This document shows, in pieces, positions 21,465-29,363 of a DNA stretch of 64,000 bases; the first letter of the stretch is position 1; each line of letters starts with the position of its first letter. Under the pieces are notes generated by a model, which did not search any database, was not told the DNA's origin, and was given only the letters and a program-made list of their open reading frames with translations. The stretch comes from Trinickia acidisoli (GTDB taxonomy: Bacteria; Pseudomonadota; Gammaproteobacteria; Burkholderiales; Burkholderiaceae), in NCBI RefSeq assembly GCF_017315725.1, contig NZ_JAFLRG010000001.1:496001-560000 (forward strand). Direction: 5' to 3'. A program made the position numbers and the translations under genes.

Positions 21465-22124
21465 TCAATGTGTGCCGTCGCGCGCGTGTTCGGGCGGTGC
21501 GGTGCGGTGCGCGGCGCCATCCATGAAAAGCTCGACCATCTGAGCGAATTCATCGCGTAGCGCGATCTTCGGCTGCATCAGCCAGCGCATCAGCGTGCCG
21601 AGATAGAGGTGATGGAACCAAGTGGTGAGCTGGGTGGTGGAGAACCGCTCGCTCAGCTCGCCGGCGGCCTGCCCGTCGGCGATGAGCGCGCGCCAGAGCA
21701 GCGCGATGTCGCCGCGGTCGGGATCGGGCTTGGCCGGCGCTTGCGGCGGCGTATCGCCCAACGAGAGAAAGCGATGGCGCAGATAGGCGGCAAGGTGGGT
21801 CGGATGCCGCCCACACCAGTCGGCCGACGCATCGAGCTCGGCCGACACGCGCGCAACGAAGCCGCGCCTGCGTTCGAGCTCGGGCGCGAGCTGTTCGAGA
21901 TCGCATTTGAGCTCTGCCTCGAGCCAATGCGCAAGCAACGCCTCCTTGGTCGGGAAGTGGTTGTAGAGCGTGCGCTTGGCCACGTCGGCCTCGAGCGCGA
22001 TCTGTTCCATCGTGACGCTGCCATACGGGTGCGTCTCGAACAGGCGTCCGGCGACGCCGACCAGATGGGCGACCATTTGCAAACGCTTACGCTCCCGGCG
22101 TCCCAGGTCCTCGACAGTTGTCAT
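21465..22124 (-). CDS. TetR/AcrR family transcriptional regulator
   Basis: A 219-residue regulator with an N-terminal TetR helix-turn-helix at about residues 12-60, including GSVTMEQIALEADVAKRTLYNHFPTKEALL. It is divergent from a glycosyltransferase gene, and a clear inverted repeat lies between them, so it probably represses that gene. The ATG at 22124 is chosen; an upstream ATG at 22178 would place the operator inside the coding region. Confidence 0.88.
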   Translation of the reverse strand: MTTVEDLGRRERKRLQMVAHLVGVAGRLFETHPYGSVTMEQIALEADVAKRTLYNHFPTKEALLAHWLEAELKCDLEQLAPELERRRGFVARVSAELDASADWCGRHPTHLAAYLRHRFLSLGDTPPQAPAKPDPDRGDIALLWRALIADGQAAGELSERFSTTQLTTWFHHLYLGTLMRWLMQPKIALRDEFAQMVELFMDGAAHRTAPPEHARDGTH

Positions 22125-22143
22125 GCGCGATATTCTCTGAAAA

Positions 22144-22160
22144 AATGCACTATGTGCATT
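22144..22160. promoter_or_regulatory. candidate TetR operator
   Basis: AATGCAC and GTGCATT form perfect 7-bp arms around TAT, 20 bases upstream of the TetR start and 66 bases upstream of the glycosyltransferase start. The surroundings are AT-rich. It is the only strong symmetric element in the gap. Confidence 0.6.
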
Positions 22161-22225
22161 AATATACGACGTACTCATTTTAAATCGACTGGCGCGGCTC
22201 GCGATAAGCGGGCCGGCGACGAACC

Positions 22226-23515
22226 ATGAAATTTACCGTAGCGACGTATGGGACAGAAGGCGATACGCGGCCGCTGGCTGCGCTTTGCCGTGCGCTGATG
22301 GACGCTGGACATGGCGCGCACTTGCTGGCCGACGCGGGGACGCTGCATGCGGCGCGTGCGCTCGGCGTGCCGTGCGCGCCGCTTGCGGGCGACATCCGGC
22401 AAGCGTTGTCGCCGGGGGAGGCGCTGGGCGCGGTCGTCGGCAAACGCGGCGGCGCGCAAGCGACGGTGAAGGCGCTTGCGGCCGTCGCGAACGCCAACAC
22501 GGGGGCATGGATGCGTGAAATCAAGGCTGCGGCCGACGGCAGCGACGCCATCATCGTCTCGGCGCTGGCGGCTTACGTGGGGCTGTCGGTTGCTGAGTAT
22601 TGGCGGATTCCTGCGATTGGCGCGTCGATGATACCTCTCACGCCGACGCGCGAGTTCGCTTCATCGTTCTTACGGCCCGGCATCGCGCCGGGCTTTCTGA
22701 ATCGCGCGAGCCACACGTTCGTCAACGGCATGATCTGGCGCGCGTTCCGCCGGGCCACGAATGCGGCGCGCGCCGACGTTTGCGCGCTGCCGCCGCGCAG
22801 ACGCAATTGGACCGACCAACCGATGCTTTACGGCGTCTCGCGCGCCTTGCTGCCGCAGCCTGCCGATTGGCCCGAGCATGCGCTCGTCTGCGGACAGTGG
22901 CCGATGTCGATCGGCGGCGAGACCGATTGGACGCCTCCCGACGCGCTCGCGGCATTTCTCGAAGGCGGCGAGGTGCCGATCTACGTCGGCTTCGGCAGCA
23001 TGGCCGGGTTTGATCGCGAGCGATTGATGCGTGCGGTGATCGAGGCGATCGGCGGGCGTCGCGCGCTGTTTTATCCGGGGTGGAGTGGTGTCGATGCATC
23101 GGCGTTGCCGTCGAATTTTTGCGTTGTCGGCGATACGCCGCATGCGTGGCTCTTTCCGCGCGTATCGCTCGTGATGCATCACGGCGGCGCGGGCACGACG
23201 CACTCGGCCACGCGTGCGGGCAAGCCGTCGGTCGTCGTGCCGTTCGCGGGCGATCAGCCGTTCTGGGCGGAGCGGTTGCGGCGGCTCGGTATCGCCGCGG
23301 CGCCCGTTGACGGCAACGCGCCCGAGGCGGCGGCGTTCGCGCGTGCGATCGATTTCGCCTCGCAGCAGGCAACGCGAGAGAGGGCTGAAGCGCTGGGTGC
23401 CGAGATGCGCAAGGAGAATGGCTTGCGCACGGCGGTAGCGGCTGTCGAACGCTGGGCGGCGGCAGGGCAGGAGCTGAGGGCGGTGGGGATTTGTCCGGTT
23501 ACTGCGGGGACTTAG
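22226..23515 (+). CDS. UDP-glycosyltransferase-like protein (GT1 family)
   Basis: A 429-residue GT-B fold glycosyltransferase of the sterol/antibiotic/flavonoid GT1 type. The N-terminus has TYGTEGDTRPLAALCRAL, and the C-terminal nucleotide-sugar site has HHGGAGTTHSATRAGKPSVVVPF starting at His318. Members transfer sugars to lipids, polyketides or xenobiotics. Together with the divergent TetR gene, this suggests an inducible glycosylation or detoxification function, which is inference. Confidence 0.85.
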   Translation: MKFTVATYGTEGDTRPLAALCRALMDAGHGAHLLADAGTLHAARALGVPCAPLAGDIRQALSPGEALGAVVGKRGGAQATVKALAAVANANTGAWMREIKAAADGSDAIIVSALAAYVGLSVAEYWRIPAIGASMIPLTPTREFASSFLRPGIAPGFLNRASHTFVNGMIWRAFRRATNAARADVCALPPRRRNWTDQPMLYGVSRALLPQPADWPEHALVCGQWPMSIGGETDWTPPDALAAFLEGGEVPIYVGFGSMAGFDRERLMRAVIEAIGGRRALFYPGWSGVDASALPSNFCVVGDTPHAWLFPRVSLVMHHGGAGTTHSATRAGKPSVVVPFAGDQPFWAERLRRLGIAAAPVDGNAPEAAAFARAIDFASQQATRERAEALGAEMRKENGLRTAVAAVERWAAAGQELRAVGICPVTAGT

Positions 23516-23542
23516 TTTTGCGGCTGCTCTTGTGCTCGGCTA

Positions 23543-23581
23543 GGGTGGTGGGGGGGGGGCGCCCCCCCCCCCCCACCACCC
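23543..23581. repeat. G-tract/C-tract perfect hairpin
   Basis: GGGTGGT followed by ten G and one C faces one G, thirteen C and ACCACCC. The two halves are exact complements except for three extra C. It lies just after the glycosyltransferase stop and ends at the proposed left island boundary. It could form an extreme hairpin or G-quadruplex, and the run lengths may also be sequencing-sensitive. Confidence 0.8.
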
Positions 23582-23594
23582 TTACATGTTAAAC
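23581..23594. repeat. candidate attL (remnant of ychF 3' end)
   Basis: CTTACATGTTAAAC matches the ychF stop region CTTACACGTTGAAC (35827-35840) in 12 of 14 bases and in the same orientation. Read in the ychF frame it would encode Phe-Asn-Met-stop instead of Phe-Asn-Val-stop, as expected for a diverged gene end left behind by integration. Confidence 0.4.
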
Positions 23595-23655
23595 GGTAAG
23601 ACCTGCCCGGGAAGCCTTGTCGTTGCTAGGGGCCGGTCGATTGCAGCCTTCATGG

Positions 23656-23675
23656 TGCCCCCATCCATGCCCCCA
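23656..23675. repeat. candidate integrase arm site, left
   Basis: A pair of TGCCCC motifs, the second within ATGCCCCCA, is spaced like a pair near the right island end at 35692-35711 (15 of 20 positions identical). It lies just inside the proposed left end. Confidence 0.4.
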
Positions 23676-23740
23676 TTTTGATCGAATGGGGGCGAACGTC
23701 GGCGGACGTTGACCGGATGGGGACGCTCTGGCTTGCTATT

Positions 23741-24736
23741 TTAACTGACCGGGGGTGGCTCTACGCAGCCCCGTTGGCCGAAGATCGCGTGCTCGATACG
23801 CTCGAAGTCCAAGTAGCGCTGGTGGAACGCCATCGCAAGCTCATCGTCACCGGCGGCACGGAGTGCATTGACACACGCGTCCAAGGTAACGACTTGAAAC
23901 GCAGCAGCCTTTGGTTCTCGCGGGGCCAACTGCCGCTGATAGGCGTTCACCGCCGCCGCGCAATGCACGTTCTGCCTCGGATACATCACGACGAATCGAC
24001 CGGAGGCGTAAGCACCAGTGTCGATCATGCTTTGGCTCAGCAGGTGTTCGCGCCACAACTGCTGTAGCGGACTTCCTCGCAGCGCCAGCGCATCGGGATC
24101 GCTGTAGATGCCGGAGGCTCGGGAAAGCTCTTCGTAGCGCGGTCGCAGTGTCGCGATAGGCTCGGTCATGGTCTCCGTGTACTTGACTTCGATCGCGATG
24201 AATCCGTTGCCCCCTTGGGGCGTCGTGCACGTGACAAAGACATCGAAGGTGGTGTAGTCGTGCGTAAAGGTCGGATCGCCTCGCCCCGGCGAGTGCTCGA
24301 AGTAAATGCCGCTGACGGCTTCCACGTAGTCGGGGAAGAGATGCCGGAAAAAGCGGTTGGCTTTCTCGATGTCCAGCTTCATCCCACCGAACAGGTTGAA
24401 GCAAAGCGGCTGGCTCGATAGCAGATTGGTCCAAAGACGCTCCTGCTCGATCATCGCGCCGATTTCGCAGTACACGGATTCGCGCAATGCGAGCCGCGCA
24501 ATGTCGGGCGACAGGAAGTTGCCGCCGGCTTCGGCGCATTCGGTATCGAGTCGGCTGCCTAGCTTGTATCGCTTGCCTTTGGCGCTGCGATGGCTGCCGA
24601 TGGGCAAACCTTGGTCCTCACGCGACAAGGCTTGCAGGAGCCGAGCCGCAGCCATGAATCGGCTATCGCTGGGCTCATAAACCTTGTGCGCCTTCAGGAT
24701 TCTCGTCGGTACGAGAGGCGGGCGATTGTGTTGCAT
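23741..24736 (-). CDS. PD-(D/E)XK restriction endonuclease-like protein (PGN_0703 type)
   Basis: A 331-residue protein resembling the PGN_0703 family of putative restriction endonucleases. The nuclease core is visible as Asp165 in YTTFDVFV and Glu183-Val-Lys185 in FIAIEVKYTE, a D-(E)xK triad. An ERLWTNLLSSQPLCFNLFG stretch from Glu99 is typical of the family. No methyltransferase partner is in the island. It follows the XRE gene by 67 bases on the same strand, and its ribosome site is caught in a hairpin (24740-24782). A host defence role is inference. Confidence 0.75.
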   Translation of the reverse strand: MQHNRPPLVPTRILKAHKVYEPSDSRFMAAARLLQALSREDQGLPIGSHRSAKGKRYKLGSRLDTECAEAGGNFLSPDIARLALRESVYCEIGAMIEQERLWTNLLSSQPLCFNLFGGMKLDIEKANRFFRHLFPDYVEAVSGIYFEHSPGRGDPTFTHDYTTFDVFVTCTTPQGGNGFIAIEVKYTETMTEPIATLRPRYEELSRASGIYSDPDALALRGSPLQQLWREHLLSQSMIDTGAYASGRFVVMYPRQNVHCAAAVNAYQRQLAPREPKAAAFQVVTLDACVNALRAAGDDELAMAFHQRYLDFERIEHAIFGQRGCVEPPPVS

Positions 24737-24739
24737 GTG

Positions 24740-24782
24740 ATCTCCTTGGGAAAGGAGGGCTGTTCGGCCCTCTCAAGGAGAT
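24740..24782 (-). promoter_or_regulatory. SD-sequestering hairpin upstream of the endonuclease gene
   Basis: On the minus-strand transcript, ATCTCCTTG (24774-24782) is the perfect complement of CAAGGAGAT (24740-24748), which contains the ribosome site 3 bases before the ATG. Between them GAGGGC and GCCCTC (24767-24772 and 24755-24760) make an inner stem. The fold would hide the ribosome site. Confidence 0.65.
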
Positions 24783-24803
24783 TCAGAACTCCGCCGTCGC
24801 AAT

Positions 24804-25208
24804 TTACTTGGAGCGCGACTTGCCCTTGGTCTTGCTCTTCGTGGCCGTGCTACCTCGCTGCTTGTGAATGTGATCGCATAGAGCTTGGATCTGGGCAACC
24901 ACGAAATCTCCGTCTTCGGATGGCAGGCGATCTAGCCATGCCGAAATGCGGAGCGCCTGATCGGACGGGCTGGGGGACGCTTCGGACAATAGGCTGGAGA
25001 CGCTGGTGCTCAGCACGGTTGCCAGCTTGTCGAGTGTCAGAAGGGATGGGACTGCCACGCCGCGCTCGAATCGGGATACCGTTTCAGTATCTACGCCGAC
25101 CTGTTCGGCCAATTGATCTTGGGTCCAGCCGAGAGCTTTTCTTTGCTCTGCGATCCGCTGCCCCAGCCGCTTCCCGATTTTCTGGCGTGCGCCAGCCTTG
25201 TCAACCAT
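24804..25208 (-). CDS. XRE family helix-turn-helix regulator
   Basis: A 134-residue protein with a Cro/C1-type HTH at about residues 15-70, LGQRIAEQRKALGWTQDQLAEQVGVDTETVSRFERG. The tail is basic (KSKTKGKSRSK). It is the first gene of a two-gene unit with the endonuclease-like gene, reminiscent of C-protein control of restriction systems, though it is longer than a classical C protein. An inverted repeat sits next to its start. Confidence 0.88.
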   Translation of the reverse strand: MVDKAGARQKIGKRLGQRIAEQRKALGWTQDQLAEQVGVDTETVSRFERGVAVPSLLTLDKLATVLSTSVSSLLSEASPSPSDQALRISAWLDRLPSEDGDFVVAQIQALCDHIHKQRGSTATKSKTKGKSRSK

Positions 25209-25210
25209 AT

Positions 25211-25228
25211 TTGTTGCCTCAAGAACAA
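25211..25228. promoter_or_regulatory. candidate XRE operator
   Basis: TTGTT and AACAA face each other around GCCTCAAG, immediately upstream of the XRE start codon in the 63-base divergent gap shared with the lipoprotein gene. A second weaker pair, CAAC and GTTG, follows. Autoregulation is inference. Confidence 0.35.
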
Positions 25229-25271
25229 CTCGTATGGTTGGGCGGACGTGTTGGCGTAAGAAGGATGTGAT

Positions 25272-25740
25272 ATGTTGGAAGTAAAATCAACAAATTACGT
25301 CGGTATGGTGCCGCACATGAAGAAGACTGCGAACTCCCGGAGTGTTTATGCGAGAACTCTTTGTCTGGGTATTGTTGCTGCCGCAAGCATGACCGCGTGC
25401 GGAAAGAGTGTTCCCTCACCGACATTGGACGCCCGGGCATTTGAACAACATTACTTTCGGCCAAATCCACCCAACTGGGCGAAGGTTACGGTAACGGAGC
25501 GTCACTTCCTGCTGTCGTCGCAGCAGATGTACCGCTCGAATCTCGCGTCGGTTTACTTTCATTCGTTTGACGAGTGCCAGGCGAACCTTCGGAATTACTC
25601 GGCATGGCAGGTGCAGGGAGACATCAATCGGAGCGGACAAACCTTTGTTCACGCGCTCGCAGTTGATCAGTACACGGACAATTCGCCGGCACTTGGGCCG
25701 GAACTCGTGACGCTGCAATGTGTGGATTTGCAGCTTAAAC
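25272..25740 (+). pseudogene. lipoprotein gene, 5' part, interrupted by IS66
   Basis: A signal peptide with a lipobox-like ASMTAC is followed by about 110 residues of an unrecognised secreted protein. AAGGA lies 6 bases before the ATG at 25272; an ATG at 25317 (MKKTANSRS) is an alternative. The gene is cut at a GCTTAAAC target site at codon Leu-Lys. If the insertion and one target copy are removed, the frame continues exactly into 28496-29079, giving a 350-residue protein. The current ORF reads about 38 residues into the IS before stopping. Confidence 0.85.
25733..25740 (+). repeat. IS66 target-site duplication, left copy
   Basis: GCTTAAAC lies directly before the IS left end (GTAAGCACCTC at 25741) and again directly after the outer right end at 28488-28495. 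Eight bases is the normal duplication length for IS66. Confidence 0.9.
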
Positions 25741-25815
25741 GTAAGCACCTCACGACAACCGTCGTAGACGACGGCGAGAACCGACATCAAAGTGGTGCCC
25801 ATCATTTTCGATTTG

Positions 25816-26220
25816 ATGGACATCACTGTGACAGAGCCAGAAGCCAAGCCGGGTAGCCGCAAGGGACGCCCGAATTATGATCGCGAGTTTCGACGCCGAC
25901 TTGCCGCTGCGGCATGCGAGCCCGGTGTGTCGGTGGCGAAGCTGGCGCGAGACAATGGCATCAACGCGAACATGCTGTTCACCTGGCGCAGCCGCTATCG
26001 CGCGCAATTGCAGGCCGAAACGACGCCCCTGATTCCCGTGGCGGTAGTTCATGAGACGCCGCCGGCGCGCGTGGCGATGTCGGCGCAAGCATCCGGCGTT
26101 GACCATCGGACACCGCGAAATGGGACGATCGAGATTCGGATCGGTAGCGCGCTCGTCAAGGTCGACGGCGCCGTCGACGCCGAGACGCTGCGGCTCGTTC
26201 TGGGGAGCCTGCAATCGTGA
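25816..26220 (+). CDS. tnpA: IS66 accessory protein TnpA
   Basis: A 134-residue protein with an N-terminal HTH, NYDREFRRRLAAAACEPGVSVAKLARDNGINANMLFTWRSRY, the standard TnpA of IS66 elements. The C-terminal part has IEIRIGSALVKVDGAVDAETLRLVLGSL. The ATG at 25816 is chosen; a GTG at 25792 is in frame. It overlaps tnpB by 4 bases (GTGA), which implies translational coupling. Confidence 0.9.
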   Translation: MDITVTEPEAKPGSRKGRPNYDREFRRRLAAAACEPGVSVAKLARDNGINANMLFTWRSRYRAQLQAETTPLIPVAVVHETPPARVAMSAQASGVDHRTPRNGTIEIRIGSALVKVDGAVDAETLRLVLGSLQS

Positions 26221-26561
26221 TCTCGCTGCCCACGGGTACACGCGTCTGGCTGGTGGCCGGCGTCACCGACATGCGCTGCGGATTCCAAGGGCTGGCGGCG
26301 AAGGTGCAGACGGCGCTCGAAGACAATGCGTTGGGCGGCAACGTGTTCATCTTCCGGGGCCGGCGCGGCGATCTCGTGAAGCTCATGTGGGCGACCGAAG
26401 ACGGGCTCTGGCTTCTTGCGAAGCGGCTCGAGCGTGGGCGCTTCGTGTGGCCACAGGCCGATGGCGGCAAGGTCCATCTGACGGCGGCGCAATTGTCCAT
26501 GTTGCTCGAAGGCATCGATTGGCGGCAACCGCGTCGCACCGCTGCACTGTCGATGTTGTAA
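26217..26561 (+). CDS. tnpB: IS66 accessory protein TnpB
   Basis: A 114-residue IS66 Orf2 protein, recognised by GVTDMRCGFQGLAAKVQTAL and NVFIFRGRRGDLVKLMWATEDGLWLLAKRLERGRF. It is needed with TnpA and TnpC for transposition of IS66 elements. It starts with GTG overlapping the tnpA stop. It looks intact. Confidence 0.95.
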   Translation: MISLPTGTRVWLVAGVTDMRCGFQGLAAKVQTALEDNALGGNVFIFRGRRGDLVKLMWATEDGLWLLAKRLERGRFVWPQADGGKVHLTAAQLSMLLEGIDWRQPRRTAALSML

Positions 26562-26591
26562 ACCGAGCAGAAGGCTCGTAAACTGCGCCGC

Positions 26592-28145
26592 ATGTCGAAC
26601 GGCGCCGAACTTCCTGACGATGTTCAAACGCTGCGAGCCTTGCTGCTCGAGGCTCGTGCTCAGCTTGCCGAGCGCGATCTGGAGATCGAGCAGCTCAAGG
26701 CGCAGCTCGACAAGCTTAGGCGCATGCAATTCGGCCGCAAGTCCGAGCAGTTGGACCGGGAGGTCGCACGGCTGGAAACCGCGCTTGAGGACCTGACGGG
26801 CGAGCGCGGCGTCGCTGATGTGCGGCGCGCCCGCCAATCAAGCGCGGGCACGCCTGTGGGCGACGCATCGCCGAAAGAAGCTCTGCCGCCGCATCTGCCA
26901 CGCGAAGAACGCGTACTGGAGGCTGACGCAACGTGTCCGAAGTGCGGCAGCGCAATGCAGCCGCTCGGAGAGGACGTGTCCGAGCAGCTCGCCCGCGTCG
27001 CGGCGATGTTCAAGGTGATTCGCACGATCCGGCGCAAGACGGTTTGCCCGTGCGGTCACCACTTCTCGCAGCCGCCGATGCCCGGCCTGCCGATCACGCG
27101 CAGCATCGCCCATCCGAGCCTGCTGGCCGACATCCTCGTCTCGAAGTACGCTGACCACACCCCGTTGTACCGGCAGTCGCAGATTGCCGCGCGCGACGGC
27201 GTGAAGCTCGACCCCGCCAGCATGGGCCGCTGGGTCGGCCAGTGCGAGGCCCTTTGCGATGCGCTGACCGAGGCACTGCGCCGCTACACGGTGGCACCGT
27301 CGAAGCTGCACGCGGATGACACACCTATCCCGGTACTCGAGCCGGGCAAGAAGAAGACGAAGACTGGGCGCCTGTGGGTGTATGTGCGCGATGACACCCG
27401 TTCGGGCTCGACCGAACCGGCCGCAGTGTGGTTTGCTTACTCGCCGGACCGCAAAGGCATCCATCCCCAGACCCATCTGGCCGGATTCGAGGGTATCTTG
27501 CAAGCGGACGCCTACAGTGGCTTCAACGAACTGTACGAGAGCGGCAAGATTCGCGAGGCGGCATGCTGGGACCACGCGAGACGGTACATATACGACGTGC
27601 ATGCCCGAACGCCGACCGAGGCGACCCGGGAGGTGCTCGAGCTGATCGGTGGACTTTACGCGATCGAGGCCGACATCCGCGGCAAACCCGCCGCGCAGCG
27701 GCTTCGCGTGCGGCAGGAGAAAAGCATCCCGCTGCTCGCGGCCATCAAGACGTGGATGACGGACAAACTCGCGACACTGTCGAAGAAATCCGACCTTGCC
27801 AAAGCGATCCGTTACTCGCTTAACCAGTGGGATGCCCTCGTGCTGTACTGCGAAGAGGGGCGTGCCGAAATCAGCAACGCCCTGGCCGAAAACGCGCTGC
27901 GCTGCGTGAGTTTGGGACGTAAGAACTTCCTGTTCGCAGGCTCCGATAGCGGGGGTGAGCGCGCTGCCGCGATGTACAGCTTGATCGGCACGTGCAAGCT
28001 CAACGCCATCAACCCGCGCGCTTACCTCGAATACGTGCTGACCCATATCGCTGATCACCCCATTAACCGCATCGACGAATTACTACCCTGGAACGTAGCA
28101 AGTAAGCTGCCGGGCAAGCCTTGCTCGCCTGCCTCCACGGGCTGA
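26592..28145 (+). CDS. tnpC: IS66 family transposase TnpC
   Basis: A 517-residue DDE transposase. It has an N-terminal coiled coil (about 10-50), a zinc-binding [11 protein letters not shown] region with a CPCGHHF pair, and a catalytic core with [23 protein letters not shown] and a C-terminal [36 protein letters not shown] (Glu). It appears full length, so the element may still be active. A duplicated, diverged copy of its 3' end follows it. Confidence 0.95.
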   Translation: MSNGAELPDDVQTLRALLLEARAQLAERDLEIEQLKAQLDKLRRMQFGRKSEQLDREVARLETALEDLTGERGVADVRRARQSSAGTPVGDASPKEALPPHLPREERVLEADATCPKCGSAMQPLGEDVSEQLARVAAMFKVIRTIRRKTVCPCGHHFSQPPMPGLPITRSIAHPSLLADILVSKYADHTPLYRQSQIAARDGVKLDPASMGRWVGQCEALCDALTEALRRYTVAPSKLHADDTPIPVLEPGKKKTKTGRLWVYVRDDTRSGSTEPAAVWFAYSPDRKGIHPQTHLAGFEGILQADAYSGFNELYESGKIREAACWDHARRYIYDVHARTPTEATREVLELIGGLYAIEADIRGKPAAQRLRVRQEKSIPLLAAIKTWMTDKLATLSKKSDLAKAIRYSLNQWDALVLYCEEGRAEISNALAENALRCVSLGRKNFLFAGSDSGGERAAAMYSLIGTCKLNAINPRAYLEYVLTHIADHPINRIDELLPWNVASKLPGKPCSPASTG

Positions 28146-28487
28146 TTGCCAGCGGGCGAACCCGAGCGCCCGATACCCAATCATGCCTCACGTGCGCGCC
28201 GCATTGCGAACGGTCTTCGCGAGGTGCTTACGCTTGATCGGCACGTGCAAGCTCAACGCGATCAATCCACGCGCCTACCTCGAATACGTCCTGACCCATA
28301 TCGCTGATCACCCTATCAACCGTATCGACGAACTGCTGCCCTGGAACGTCGCTAGCAAACTGCCAGGGCAGTCTTGCTTACCGGCCTCCACGGACTGATT
28401 GCCAGCGGCCAAAAAATCAAATCGCCCGATACCTGATCATGCCTTACGCGCACGCCGTATTGCGAACGGCCTTCGCGAGGTGCTTAC
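27981..28487 (+). repeat. tandem duplication of the IS66 3' tail
   Basis: 27981-28233 and 28234-28487 are two diverged copies with a period of about 253 bases, each starting TTGATCGGCACGTGCAAGCT and each ending with the IS right terminus. Differences are mostly third-position changes within the tnpC reading frame, so the copies come from two related IS66 elements, not recent slippage. Confidence 0.9.
28234..28398 (+). pseudogene. tnpC 3' fragment of a second IS66 copy
   Basis: The frame encodes [20 protein letters not shown] through [12 protein letters not shown] and a stop, matching the last 50 residues of the intact TnpC. It has no start or catalytic part of its own and is a recombination remnant. 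Confidence 0.85.
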
Positions 28488-28495
28488 GCTTAAAC
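28488..28495 (+). repeat. IS66 target-site duplication, right copy
   Basis: GCTTAAAC follows the outer right terminus at 28487 and is identical to 25733-25740. Confidence 0.9.
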
Positions 28496-29079
28496 CTCAA
28501 ACGTCGCCGCCGACTCCCGCATTCGCTGATGCGGAGAAGGTCGCCGATACGCCGGTAAGTCAGAGCGAGCTTCCTTCGTCTCAAGGCAAGACGGCGCTAG
28601 GCGATGGGGAAGCGGTCAAGAAGAAGCCTTTGACCTACCTTGATCCGCAGGAATCGGATATTGCCAAGGGCTTCGACGCGCAATTCAATTCCGCAAACCA
28701 AGATTCCCCATACCCTATCGCCCTCGGTTTGGGTATCTACGACATAGCGACTCGGAAGCTCGTGGGTGCCGGGAGGACGCCATACCATTTCGACGAGTTC
28801 TCGGACTGTTGGGGCAACGTTCCTAACTACCTCTCCTACATGACCCCGTACTCAAAGATGGTTCCTCATCGTCCAGAAGCGTTGGCTCTCTATGGGGAGA
28901 CGGCACCCGGGGGGCAATATGTCGGCCGTGACCCGAAGACTCAGAAGATTGTTTTGGTCATTCCGGTGTGTGTGCAAAAGACAGCGGATGGTGGCTACGT
29001 CGAAGACCCGCAGCGAAGAGCACCGCGGCCCGCATTTGATCTTGCCCAGAAATTTGTGGCTTTGGGTTTTGTGAAGTGA
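28496..29079 (+). pseudogene. lipoprotein gene, 3' part
   Basis: This is the C-terminal 194 codons of the gene disrupted at 25740, in frame once the IS and one target copy are removed. It contains LDPQESDIAKGFDAQFNSA, YPIALGLGIYDIATRKLVGAGR and IVLVIPVCVQKTADGGYVEDPQRR. I do not recognise a family. An ORF starting in the IS tail (28399) reads into it and could still express a cytoplasmic fragment. Confidence 0.8.
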
Positions 29080-29260
29080 TGCCGCAGGGCAGGCAATAGA
29101 CTGAAGGGTATTTGAAATAAATCGGCCGCTGGAGGCTGGCGAGAACTTTTTTTGCCGATTTCTGTGCGTTTGCGCGTCTCCGCCTTATATGTGTATGTAG
29201 GCGCGCCGGTTTCACCTCGGGCATCTACGTGGTGGAACGTCGGGCGGGGCTGGTTGGCCT

Positions 29261-29279
29261 GTGCGGCTGTCTGCCGCAC
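29261..29279. repeat. hairpin upstream of the Gp2/HUH-like gene
   Basis: GTGCGGC and GCCGCAC form a perfect 7-bp stem with a TGTCT loop, about 85 bases before the Gp2-like gene. Rolling-circle Rep proteins often cut at such hairpins, so it is a candidate origin or, equally, an ordinary RNA stem. Confidence 0.35.
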
Positions 29280-29363
29280 GTGAAAAGGTGACAGTCTCGA
29301 CCCGATGAATGCCGGTACTCCCTGTGAGTGCTTCATTGGGTTGGCAAACCGATGAGGCACACA

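Larger units (their letters stand above)
25741..28487 (+). mobile_element. IS66-family insertion sequence with extended right end
   Basis: The element is 2,747 bp, bounded by GTAAGCACCTC at the left and its complement GAGGTGCTTAC at the right, flanked by 8-bp direct repeats. It carries tnpA, tnpB and tnpC in the usual order. A first right end occurs at 28231, giving a normal 2,491-bp IS; a diverged second copy of the 3' tail then runs to 28487. The lipoprotein gene is its target. Confidence 0.92.

Noticed and set aside
28183..28398. 71-codon ORF in the IS66 tail as a gene
   Set aside because: It is the duplicated 3' end of tnpC without a catalytic region.
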